From Tetraselmis striata (taxonomy: Eukaryota > Chlorophyta > Chlorodendrophyceae > Chlorodendrales > Chlorodendraceae), in assembly GCA_006384855.1 (NCBI GenBank), contig VCJN01001373.1, positions 62,001-126,000 on the forward strand: a stretch of DNA of 64,000 nt. Reading direction: 5' to 3'. The translations under genes and the position numbers were made by a program. A model generated the notes under the pieces. It saw nothing but the letters and a program-made list of their open reading frames with translations, was not told the origin of the DNA and did no database searches. Below, piece after piece: positions 11,930 through 22,862 of this stretch. How positions within the stretch are numbered: position 1 is the first letter of the stretch; the number at the start of each line of letters is the position of its first letter.

Positions 11930-12721
11930 TTTGTGCCAAGAGGGGATAGAAATTCCGTCCAATAAGCAGGGACAAAACGTAATAAAAGGGTGAGGGGAAC
12001 GTGATGGTTGCAAGTAGTTCGTGCCGTCGGGGGCTGAAACTCCCTCCAAGCTGGGACTAAATATACGAGCGGCTCGACAATGGTAGTTTTGTGAAAAAGT
12101 GTACCAGGGAATATCTACATTGTGGTCGACCACATAGTAATCCCCTCGGTGCTCTGCCGCCTCAAGTCTCTTTTGCTCCGCCGCTACAAACTCTTCTCAC
12201 GCCTCCTCCACGGTCATTGGTAGGTCTAAACCCGGCCACTTCTCGAAGTAATTTGGATGCAGTCTCTGAGTCTCGTCCCATGGCTTCTCATTTTCGAACC
12301 ATGACTCCATCCTAGATTATTTCACCCCAGCGATTTGCGTCTTATGGTTGTCAATGAGGACCGTCTTCAAGTTTCTGTGTTTGAACGAGTGGCTCGGATG
12401 CATTATCTCGTCCCACCACACACATAAGGCAGCAGCGATCTGAAGGCGTGGCAAACCGCACGAAGAGTTCATTTGTATGTTGATCGCATTGTTATGTCAC
12501 TCAGCACCCGCGTTGCACCCCTCACATACCGCGGTTGTCCCGGTTCCGGGTGTGACGTCGACAATTATTGCCCCGTCTGTTGCAGCCATTAGGAGCTTGG
12601 AGAAGAGAGCGATAGACTTTTGGTACTTGTTCACTGCATGTCTGCTCTCGTCATCCTTCGACTCTGCAGTGTCTTTGAAATGGCCAAGCATGATGGATGT
12701 AGAGAACCTCGACATGCACAT
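11930..12721 (-). pseudogene. Decayed coding region with a DNA-methyltransferase-like motif
   Basis: On the minus strand the segment 12500-12660 encodes NKYQKSIALFSKLLMAATDG followed by IIVDVTPGTGTTAV. The order of a 'xxKP/S-L' helix and then a D-hydrophobic-GTGTT loop resembles the S-adenosylmethionine-binding region of N4/N6 amino-methyltransferases (for example GSGTTAVAA). Further along (12315-11930) is a hydrophilic segment starting MESWFENEKPWDETQRLHPN, which reads like a real protein but has no family I know. The pieces lie in different frames without convincing splice sites. A relic of a methyltransferase-like gene, possibly from a mobile element or transferred DNA, is the best guess; the assignment rests on one motif. 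Confidence 0.3.
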
Positions 12722-12871
12722 ACAATAACCGGCTCAGCGAGTGACGCTAAACACAAGCTGGCTACTGTACTTTCCACGAATCAAATCTCACACTCGAGGA
12801 CGATCAAATCATCAGCACGGATGTTATTGCCAACTATGATGCTAGGTGGAGGCTTCCGAACGCAGAGGTAG

Positions 12872-13700
12872 TACTCAGCGTCGTGACGCAGAGATTTGCC
12901 CATCGTCATCCTACTATCTTTGTCCCAAGTCGTCAAGACGCGATAATAGACAAGGCCCTTTGTAGAGCGCGGAATTGACGCTGGCTCTTGTGCTTGTGTG
13001 CGTGAGTGCAGAGGCGGAGGGCGAGGCGATCAGTTGCTGGAAATAAAGAAGTGGTTACAAGCGCTGAGGCTCTCCGCGACAAGCGTGCCCCGAGCTCCGT
13101 GCTCACTGCGTGCCCCGATCTCCAGGCTCCGACCTCCGGCGCGCGCAGCACGCTAATGACACTCATATGCGCGAAGAGCGCATAACTATATCTAGTCAGG
13201 AATACTACAGCTGCATTGCGAGTCTGCCACCAACACTCCCCCCCAATGCTGCAATAGGAGACATGTAACAACGCTGCAAGGCAAGCATGTTCTAGTAAGC
13301 ATACGTACGTTGTCTCAGTTCCTGATCCTGCCCATGGCAGTCCTTGCATGTTTAGCTAGTGTCGCTGCGAGGCTGGCTCCGGTTTGTCAACCGTTGTCTA
13401 GCTCGCATTGGCTATGCATGGCTGAATTATTGTATGGTGGCTTGTTGCCTCCGATAGTCTCGTCGCGAGGCCAGGGCGGCTGTCCGACCTGACGACCGTC
13501 CCCGAACGCCGTCCTCGCGGTTGGACGTCCTTGGTCGGACGACCATGTATTGGACGAGTGCGCCCATGTCCTACCCCCGAGCGGGGTTAAGTCGCTGAAG
13601 CAAAAAGCCGTGCGAGACGCAGTGGCAGCAGCGGGTTCCCTACATGTTCAGACAGTATCACCTCAGGCGTGTCCTGAGGAAAGTAACGTGCTGCCTATGT
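12872..13700. other. Intergenic, nothing recognised
   Basis: No supported gene. Two adjacent lines near 13070-13130 repeat CGTGCCCCGA/GCGTGCCCCGAT-type words, a minor local duplication. Confidence 0.3.
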
Positions 13701-13729
13701 GGTCAGATATTTGCGCTTTTGATTCGCGC

Positions 13730-14280
13730 ACATGTTCCGTGAACCGAGCGCGAGTAAGGGTGGCACATGCTCCCGCGGCAAGCGGATGTTGGAGGCCTCC
13801 TCAGATGACGAAACAACCAATCCTACACTTGTCCCTACTCGGCAGAAAACGAGACATACCACGCACCGTGGAGGTGTGGGAATGGAGGCCGACACGCGCT
13901 CGCGTGGAAAGCGCGTTTATTTTCGAGTCCGTCCACGACGAGTGACGAGGTACCTACACCCACACCGCCCACACCCGGCTATGCACGGCAGAAGCGCTTC
14001 CGGTATACTTAGACGTGCCTTCGCGAGGCCTTCACGTTTCCCCGGCGGGAGGATATGCAAGGGAAGCCGTATAGTGGCTGCCCGACGTGTGATACTTTCG
14101 ACGAGGTTGCCATTTGCCAAACCGACGCGAGCTCGCGTGGAAAGCGCGTGTTAGAGTCCATTTGTGCCGATGAGGTACCTGCACCTACAACCCCTACTAC
14201 ACCCGACTCGGGGCGGCCTCTACCCAATGCCAACTTGTATAACGACGGCACGGAGTTTCCGAGGGTTACAAAGAAGCCGT
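13730..14280 (+). other. Region encoding a repeated Ser-Arg-Gly-Lys-Arg unit
   Basis: Three related units occur: TCSRGKRMLEASSDDETTNP (about 13761-13820), DTRSRGKRV (about 13891-13917) and DASSRGKRVLESICADEVPA (about 14125-14184). The DNA word CTCGCGTGGAAAGCGCG is shared by the last two. The downstream parts are also alike at DNA level (GAGGTACCTACACC and GAGGTACCTGCACC). This looks like an old internal duplication of a basic/acidic low-complexity protein. No domain is recognised and one continuous gene is not clear. Confidence 0.35.
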
Positions 14281-14819
14281 GACAGAATTTACCGTGATCT
14301 ACCGCCGAAGACGGAGATCCGCTCCCCGGATTCCACATGTAGTCCTTGCGTTCGCTTCGCATGGGGGTGCCACTCCCTTCACCAAGTCGCAACCAAAGAT
14401 GGAGTGCTAATTTGCGACTGCAAGGTATTTTCGAGGTAGGGCATTGGCGGCAATCCTATCGTTTGGGCCATGTTATTAAGGTCCACCACCGACGTGGCGA
14501 GATTGCGGAAGCTCTCCGATGAAGATCTAGGCGATCGAAAAATGCCAGCGGGCTGACTCCGCCACGCTACCCTTCCTCGTCAACCCGACGATGGCGTTCG
14601 CAGTCACGGGCGTGGAGGAGGCCGTGAAAGAGACCCTGGCACAGGCCAACGGGGAAGATACAGAGGTAGAGGGCGCGGTTATACATGATAACATGACCCC
14701 ACTCCCCAAAAATCAAATTACAAAGCCCCCCTTTTGAAGTCAACAATTCGGAGATAGCATTGTGGACCGCAGATATGAAATCAATCCCATCGTAACCGTT
14801 GATGTCGCTAACCGCAATT

Positions 14820-14935
14820 TCGGTGCTCCCGCGGCTGGGGCAGCGGGGCGGCAACAACGTGCGGCCGGGGCAACGGGGCGGCAACGGCGAGCGGCCGGGG
14901 CAGCGGTGCGGGCACGTCGCGCTGCCGGGGCAACC
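14820..14935. repeat. GC-rich minisatellite, ~30-33 bp unit
   Basis: Three to four imperfect copies of a unit containing GCGGCCGGGGCAACGGGGCG. On the minus strand it encodes CPGR-x-x-LPPR type repeats. Confidence 0.7.
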
Positions 14936-14939
14936 ATAT

Positions 14940-16200
14940 AAGATTGCTACATACATTATCGACGGCTGACAATCTGGCCACGTGGGTCGCTTATATAGCT
15001 ACGTATATGCTTCATACAACTGCGATAATGCCACGCACGGCGGGAACTTCACCGTAAGGGTATGGTACCCTTGATGATGGTGGCGGCCTGCGGCGCTCAT
15101 ACTTGCGGCTTTGTGGACATCCCTTCACATACATCTTACGACTCCTTCGCTTATATTTTGCAAGACCCGCGTTGTCGCCCGGGTAATCTTGCTATATGTA
15201 AGCATATATGGGGGTCGGCAGATGGGAATTTGGTCGTCGGCAATATGAGATTCATATATACGGTGGTCGACAGCTACATTCTAATAGCCAGACGGGTATA
15301 GCATGCAGCTCCGTTCTGGAGTTTGTCAAGGTTGCTGCGGCATCACTACCACATACACCGCAGTATTTTTAGCAAAAAAGGCACGATGCCCTTGGTGGTG
15401 GCGGCCCGCCGCCGCGCTCATACTTGCGGTTTCGCGGACCCCCTCCATGTATCACAAGGCGTCTCGGCTTTTACTTTGTAAGTCACGCATCATGCCCGTC
15501 GACCGTGTAATATTGCTATATGTGTAAACATATGTGGGGTTCGGCAGTTGAGAATCTGGTCGCAGGCCATGTAAGATTCATATATACTGGGGGTCGACAA
15601 GTTACAATATAGCATGACGGGTGTGTTACACGGCTCTGTATATTCGCTTTACGACTGCGGCACTGCCACATTCACCGCCGTAACTATCGTACGGGCAGAA
15701 TAGGTGCCCTGATTGGCGGCAGCCCGCCGCTCATACTCGCGGCCTTGCTGACGCATTCGTGATATATGTCACACAATATGACCCTCCGCTTTATCTATTT
15801 TGCAAGTCCCGTATTATCATGGCCGGCACCCGTGTAATCTTGCTGTATACAAGCATATATGGGGATCGGCAGCTGAGAATCTGGTCGTCGGCCATATTAG
15901 ATTCATGTGTACGGGCGGGTCGACAACTGACAATCTAGCCGGACGGGTGTGTTATACGGCTCCGTATATGCCTTATTCGACTGCGGCACTACCATATATT
16001 TACACCGCAGTGACTTCATCGTACGGGCATAGTGCCCTTGTTGGCGGCTGGCCGCCACTCACAGTTGCGGATCTGTGGACGTATTCTTGATTTACATGCC
16101 ACGCGACGACTCCTCCGCTTTATCTATTTTGCAAGTCCCGCATCATGGCCGTCGCCCGTGCTGTACTCTTGCCACATATAACCATATATGGGGATCGGCC
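14940..16200. repeat. Satellite-like tandem array, ~320-bp unit
   Basis: A unit recurs with anchors near 15098, 15418, 15732 and 16058 (CTCATACTTGCGGCTTTGTG and variants), so steps of about 314-326 bases. Each unit holds TTTTGCAAG(T/A)CCCGC, then TAATCTTGCTATATGTAAGC, then CATATATGGGGNTCGGCAG, then GTCGACA. A partial unit precedes the first anchor and the last unit is truncated. Units differ at many positions, so the array is not recent. Open frames inside it are by-products. Confidence 0.85.
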
Positions 16201-16249
16201 TGCGTTGGCACGGGCTTGGAATCTTGCTTGACACGCGCAGATCTAGATG

Positions 16250-16885
16250 CCGAATGAGGCCGCCGTCGCATGCTACTGCCGCCTCGCGAGGCGCGGGTGA
16301 TCCGAAGATCCGGCATGCTACGCTAGAGTTTTCAGTCAAGAGAGCGCGATGAAAGGGGCGGCATGTGGCAAGCAGGGATGTGCACCGCATGCAGAGTAGG
16401 TGAGCCCGTGGGGGCGGACGCATCTGCCGCTGGCGCCGCAAGATTGCGGCGGTAAGGTTACAGCTAGGGTGAGCACATACCAAACGTAGTACATCGTACA
16501 TACTACAACGTCACCTATTAGTACACTCGTACAGTTAGATATGCACAACGTCTTCTTATCTTTGACGAAACCGGTTTTTTCCGCAGTACATTCGTACGGC
16601 GGACATAAATCACACTCGGACAAATGACGCGACCATTTTCGCGCGGTTTTTATCCCCCAAAGTTGGGTACGTATGTATTTTCCAGGTAGCGTACTTGGAC
16701 TAATTTCGCTGGATATTGCACCCTGTCCCCGGACACTCAAGATTCAAACGTGGAATCAAAATGTTGATAACCGTACTGTCGAGACTCAGAACGGACTCAG
16801 AAAACGTTGAAATGCCGGCTGAAGATGTTAATACTGTATGAGTATCTGCTATTGTGGCCTCATTTAGTAATTGGGATGACCCCAA
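16250..16885. other. Intergenic, nothing recognised
   Basis: Frames on the minus strand here have no known motif. The composition changes from GC-rich to AT-richer at about 16480-16700, marking the approach to the Ty3/gypsy fossil. Confidence 0.3.
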
Positions 16886-16889
16886 GCCA

Positions 16890-19800
16890 ATATTAAAGGT
16901 TCAAATCAGCCTAAACGCCGGTGCTAACGTGGATGCATTGGTAGATAATGCACCATCATTTACTCTATTTCCGAGGATGTTGTCCGTAAAAATAATGTTG
17001 AATTGAGAAACTTCCGAAAAAAATATGCCGGTCGTCCGTCTTACTACTGGTCAACGAGTGACTTGTACACATATCGTTACCATTACGTATGATGTAGCAT
17101 GCATGACACTCTTTTGAGAACCGAGTATTTTATGTTCTTCGAGAACTCAATGTTGCTGATGTTGTGTTGGGATTAACTTGATGAAACTGAAGTATCTATT
17201 CAATATGGGGAAATCGTGTGATAAGCCTAGTTGACAGTACATAAATTATAATTGAAACAATGAAACGCCGACCCGAATGTAGTGCTATTTCTGTAATTAA
17301 ACTGATGAATCTAATTCGGAAAACGCGAGGGGAGGGAAAGCAAAGCCTCGTGTGGCTGAGTTCTTCTCTAACAAAATAACTGTGATTAAGGATGATCCCG
17401 ATCTGCATTTGGTCGATAAGATGCTACTCGAACATAAGGAGGTTGGTTGTAAAAATCTTTATGAGGAATTTCCGGATATTTTGAAACCGGTTGATAGTGC
17501 TCCACAGCATCGACCATGGACCATAAGATTGATCTTACTAGTGTTATGTAGAAATAACCTCTCAATCGGTTGTCCCCGACTGAACGTGCCGAATTATATC
17601 GCCAATTCAAATCAGCTATTGATGCCGGACTTGTTCGTCCTAGTCAGTCTGAGTTTGGCTCGCCTATTCTTTTTTGTTAGAAAGGCGGATGGATCTCTTC
17701 CGTCATGTGTTGACTTTTGTGATCTCAATGATGTTACTCGGAAGCATGCATATCTCTTACGTATCGATGAAACTCTTGATGAGTTGAGGGAAGGTCGATG
17801 CTTTACCCACTAAACCTAGCCTCTGGTTATTATTGGCCGGTTGCTACAACGGGAAGATATACAAAAAACTGCATTTCAAACACCGGATGGAATATTAGAA
17901 TGAACGGTGTGCCATTTCGTTCGTGCTATGCTCCTCCAACTTTCTAACCTATGTTGAATGATGATCATGCGTCCCTTTCTGCGTAATTTTTTGTTGTATA
18001 TCTGATTATATCTGTATTTATCTAGAAAATTATACTGATCATCTGGAACATATTCGTATGGTTTAAGCAAAATTATCCGAGCATAACTTGCATACATAGA
18101 GAAATATTTCTTTGGGACGACGTCCATGGGATATTTGGGTCATATTGTAATCTAATGGCAAAATACATGTATCAAAGTCGAAAATTGTTTGCAGTTAAAG
18201 ATTGTCCGGTCCCAAAAACTCAAAGAGAGGTACGATGTCTTGTAAAATTTTGTAATTTCTACTCAAAATCATCCATCATTTCAGTGATTTGACTACCACA
18301 TTGACTGATTTGTTGCGTAAGTCAAAACCATCCGTTGTAGAGTAGAGTCTTGCCTGCCACGAAGCTTTATTTCGAGACTCTCGTCCGTCTACATTCGATT
18401 TATATACCTTGTCCGACCATACCATATGTGGGCATTGACGTGACGTTCACCGTAGTAACATATGCGTCCAACGTAGGGCTAGCAGTTGCAGTTGTATTGC
18501 AAGACCAGGGAGCAGGAGGCTCTCAACCAGTGGCGTACTGGGCGCAGAAGATGAATGCAGCTGAGGGTGGGAATAATTATTATGCGTATGACTTCGAGGC
18601 TTTAGCCATGTGTGAGTATATTAAGCATTGAAGGCTGCCGTGTTACCGTGAAGGCTGCCGTTGATTCCTTCTTGCTTCAGACAATGCCACCCTATAGCAT
18701 TTGCTCCGGCAAGCAACATACTGAACGGACAAATAGGAGCCAAGTTCGCTATGTACGCGACTTACGGCCTTATGTCGGTTCAATATCTCTTGCGTACAGA
18801 AAAGGCAAGTCAAATGAGGCGGATCCGATGTCACGTAGACCGGATTTTAAACCGTCATGTCATGGTGGCCTTTATTGGACCGGGGATGTGCTGGATGAGG
18901 CCGAGACACTTGATGGTGTAGACAGCGCACCATTTATTGCTACCATCGCTTCCATGAGCGTGAGTGTTGTATAGTTGAATGATGACATAATGAACGAAAT
19001 AAAATCGGGGTATGAGGCGGACGATTTCTATTCCGAATGGAAGAAGGGGCTGGCTAAAGTCGGGACATGTGTCCAAACATGATGACGGATTTTTGCTTGG
19101 AGACATAAATGTCTAGGTATTCCGAATAACCGTCAGCTCGTCAGTGACACAGTACTGTATGAGCTACATGATACTATTGGGCACCGGCTTGTTCAGAGTA
19201 CCTTGGCACGTGCGTGCCTTACTTGGATCGGTTTTGGTAGACACATATACATCAGGTGAAAGCCTATTGCGATCGATGTCCAATTTGTATACTCTTACGT
19301 TCTGAATCATTTCTGAAGGAAGTATACATGTTGCATGGTTTACCACGTATAATGATTTCAGATCAAGATCCTCGATTTGGCAGACTTTGTGGCGACGCCT
19401 TATTGGCACTAAATTTATATGTCTAGTGGCCACATCATGAAATATATATATGGTTTCACCGAATGTCGAATAAATGGCATTGTCTGAGAACTGGCTCGAG
19501 CGTTTAATTGCTTTGATGGCACAAACCAGGTTGACCATTACCGCTGATGAAATTTTCGCATAATTCTCACAGGGTCTTGGTATTGAGCATACACCGTTTG
19601 AGGTCGATTACGGATTTATTCCCGAAACACATCCATACTTGTTGTTTGCCATGAGGCCAACAAATATTTGTGTCTGACCGTGCTCAACAGAAAATCCAAA
19701 ATATGAAAGGCATTCATGACTTGGTCAAATCCATTTTGGCAATTTATAAGGATGAGTTGAATGTTCGTCCTACAGAAAGGCAACAAAGGGATGTTTCCGC

Positions 19801-20593
19801 TTTCAATGTTGGAGATAAAGTGAGTATTGTAACTCGCTTGCTGAAAATCAAATGCCAACCTGAACGGAAGTTTATGGATAGACACAGTTGGGTCCTTTTT
19901 CTGATTATTGAGAAAATCTGCAACTACAGTTTCCGGGTACAATTACCTGCTCCGGGAATGAAGTTGCATCCAGCAACTTTCATGTGAATAGTTTGCAGCC
20001 TTGTCCGACTGCACCTATTCGACCGTCCGGCTTTTGCCAATTGTCACAGGTTTCGAGGAAGATCTTGACAGACATAAATTTGAGATCGGGAAGATATCCG
20101 CCGTCAAGATTGACTTGATGCCATGACGCAAGTTATCTGAATTACATTTGTGGTGCACTCTGCAGATGAAACTATTGCACATGTGTGGCATCGTTTGATT
20201 GATGTAAAACGGAGTGTAGCTTTGCAAAATGTTCTAGATACGCTGCGATGTGGCTGCAGTGTGTTGAGGCAGATGAGTTTCTGCAGCATGCGGCTAAGTA
20301 TCCGGCTAGAATTCCAACTGCAAATTGTATAGTTACTGCTTAATGTTGTTCAAGGGGGAGAGATGTAGGGTGACATTTAGACTTGTGTAGCCTGTCATGC
20401 GCTATCTTTGGCATAATACAACACGAGCGCAAGTAGTATTACCACTACGGCAACATTCCACGAGTACAACGGAAACTGGTACCGTACGAGTGCGCGCATG
20501 TCACATCACACACGAGTACTACTCGTATCTCGGCATGTATCATATATGATATAAAATGTCTGCCTCTTGTCAAACATATATTCTTTATTCACA
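16890..20593 (+). mobile_element. Ty3/gypsy LTR-retrotransposon fossil
   Basis: Parts appear in the canonical Ty3/gypsy order: an aspartic-protease-like segment (about 16900-17240), reverse transcriptase (about 17440-18230, with a stretch resembling the FFV-x-K-x-DGS-x-R-x-C-V-D-(Y/F)-x-x-LN box), RNase H (about 18340-18870), integrase (about 18940-20030), then a purine-rich tract at 20351-20363 followed at once by an LTR-like segment at 20364-20593. Protease before RT and integrase after RNase H separate it from Ty1/copia. No matching 5' LTR was found. It is broken many times over and clearly AT-richer than the host genes; it looks old. The last ~560 bases belong to the duplicated block described separately. 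Confidence 0.8.
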
Positions 20594-22102
20594 GTGGGGG
20601 ACATATATCATGTATCGCCCTACAAGTGCGGGACGAGGCTGGCGTTTTGGCTTCTGTCCGACTCTCCGCGGTGACGCCCTTCATGGGAATGGGCGGCGCT
20701 GAAAGCAATACAAAAGATCCGAGCACGTCGTATAATTGCGGGCAGCCGCAAATGTATAGCCATATTACGCCGGAACACGGGCAGCCGAGAACCGGTGTAT
20801 CGCGTTGTACTCGTATCGATAGCGGGCAGCCGAGAATTGGTACGAGTACAGCTGACACTCCGTCCTGTCCCATCCATGGACGACTAATCCGATTTCCGGA
20901 TAGGGAAATCCACGGCTGCTCCTGGATCGCAGCCAAGGCTCCGAGAAAGCAATATAAAAGGTCCGAGCATATACCATATATCATATACCATTTTTTGATT
21001 ACATATAAGGGCTTTCACAAAAGCGCACTACAAACAGAACTAACAGCAACTATGAAAGGTTGCCAGCAAAAGAGAGACACAAGCCTGAAACCAAGGTCGA
21101 GCAGGAGGACAGGGAGCCAAGAACCAAGAAGGAGACAAGGGAACCACGAAGTCACTTAGTTGCCAGGAACCAAAGGAACCCCCGCCCCGGGGTAGGCTAT
21201 CAGCCGCGGCGAGGACGCTTGCAGCCAATGACTTCTACCATATATCATATACCTGCGGAAAGCCGCATATATAGCCATACAGCCGGTACACGGGCAGCCT
21301 TGTACCGGTATATCGCCATGTACTCGTATCGATAACGGGCTGCCGAGTATCGGTATGAGTATAGTTAGCATGCGTGCTGCTAGAGGTCGGTATGGCCTGA
21401 CGACCACTGCCGACGATAGCAATAATATTTGTAGCATTGGGATGGGTGGTAACAACTTGCTGTAATGTTTTCTGTATTCTGAAAAACATTGCAGGCTCTC
21501 GTCTCAGAACCACCACTGCACAACACCAATTGTATTTATTTTGATGTGTCGCGACTGATGAAATTGTCGCAGTCAGAATTATTGTCAGCCACAACGTCGC
21601 AACGCTGAACGTCGTCAAGTTCAACGCCGCCACAAAGGGCTTGCTTGAGTTGGGCGGGGTGATGAACGACTAAATTGAATAGCAACACTTTTTTGGGCTA
21701 GGCGATGAATGCAATCATAGTTATTACTGACCTCCCTCAAATTTGTCTCGCTTTCGACAAAATACTTTAAAAACCCTAAATGGAGTGTTGGATATGCGTC
21801 GCGACCGGTGTGCACGATGTTGAATGCCGCCCTACACCTATCTAGTTCTACAAACCTAAGCTACAATACGCAGGAGGTTTAAGTACTGATAGTACCCCAT
21901 GGACTAGAGGGTACAAACCCTATGGTGCAACACGAAATGCGCGGTGCAAAATATGTTAATTTACTGTTATTCATCTTTCATAGAGGCGCAACAACATAGT
22001 ACTAACAATAACCGGCCTCGTTCCGGCCTTTGATCCGGTGGAACTGCGTGCAGTTCCGCCGGAATGTTGTCAGTTATTCCGCCGTTTCTCGCACTCGCTG
22101 TG
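20034..22102 (+). repeat. 2.07-kb direct duplication, copy A
   Basis: Starts at TTGCCAATTGTCACAGG and ends at CGCACTCGCTGTG. It matches 22863-24923 along its whole length, with about 16 substitutions and a few small indels seen by eye, so roughly 99% identical. It contains the 3' end of the Ty3/gypsy fossil with one LTR, plus unrelated repeat sequence. Within it, 20740-20850 and 21250-21362 are diverged copies of each other (GGGCAGCCGAGAA.. and GGGCTGCCGAGTA.. units). Confidence 0.95.
20364..20593 (+). repeat. LTR of the Ty3/gypsy fossil (copy A)
   Basis: A 230-bp segment from TGTAGGGTGACA to TTTATTCACA, preceded by a purine tract (CAAGGGGGAGAGA). It contains a TATA-like GATATAAAATG. The TG..CA ends and the preceding polypurine tract are typical of a 3' LTR. 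Confidence 0.6.
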
Positions 22103-22862
22103 ATATCATGATATATGGATCGGCGCGGAACCCTGAACTTCGCATGCGCCAACCCGGGTTGGACGCCCAACGCGAGCAACTCACCAAGCAGCGGCCCAAA
22201 GGCTTTGAGCCGGCAGTCGAGCAGGAGGCTCCTGCGTCCTACGAGGGCCGCCGTGCAGGAGGAGCGATCACCTCGGACATGTTGGACATCCGCAATCAGC
22301 AGCTCTTGCAGCACCTGCGCACAGCGCTACAGCACGCCAAGTTCCCTAGTCTACCAGTTGCTGTGGTATCGGACATGACACCCGAGCATGCTGCAAGGTG
22401 GTTGGAGGCACGCAACACTGCACTGCGAGGAGGACTTGAAACTCGTGACCACATGGCCGTAGCATGGGAGACGGTGCTTCAGCAAGCCGTCCGACAGCGC
22501 GGCTCACCTGGGTTGACTACACGCACCTCGACTTGACGCGCGTCTTTGCCGCAGCCGTGCAGAGCGTCTATGGTCTGTCTCTCCCACGCGTCAGTGTCCA
22601 GCCACTGTCCTCGCCATCAGCGGAGCCCCAAGCCAACATTCATCCAGTGGACGTGGTGCAACATGGCGTCAAGCCTCTGGAGTCTCGGCGCCCGCTGTCA
22701 GCGACATCTTCGGAACTTCAGCAACTGCGAGAGGTGCAGCGCAGCGCATACCCTGACTACCCGGAGTATGACCGCCACAGTGCTTTCTACGTGGACTGCA
22801 AGTTGACAGTCATCGTCATCGGCGGCGTGCGCATCCGGATGGCCTTGTTAGACACCGGTCAA
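22103..22862 (+). mobile_element. LTR-retrotransposon gag-protease fossil
   Basis: The 760 bases between the two duplication copies encode Gag-like sequence and end in a retropepsin-like segment containing RMALLDTG, which resembles the aspartic protease active-site loop. The start is closely related in DNA to 7938-8060, so it belongs to the same family as the fossil at 6113-8090. The element is incomplete, and its 3' side is cut by the start of copy B. Confidence 0.6.

Noticed and set aside
14940-16200. CRISPR array
   Set aside because: The repeats are ~320 bp, diverged and contiguous, without short spacers, in a eukaryotic genome.
20589-20984. Frames of 131 and 177 codons repeated in both duplication copies
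   Set aside because: Their conservation is explained by the recent DNA duplication. They have no motif and overlap each other on opposite strands.
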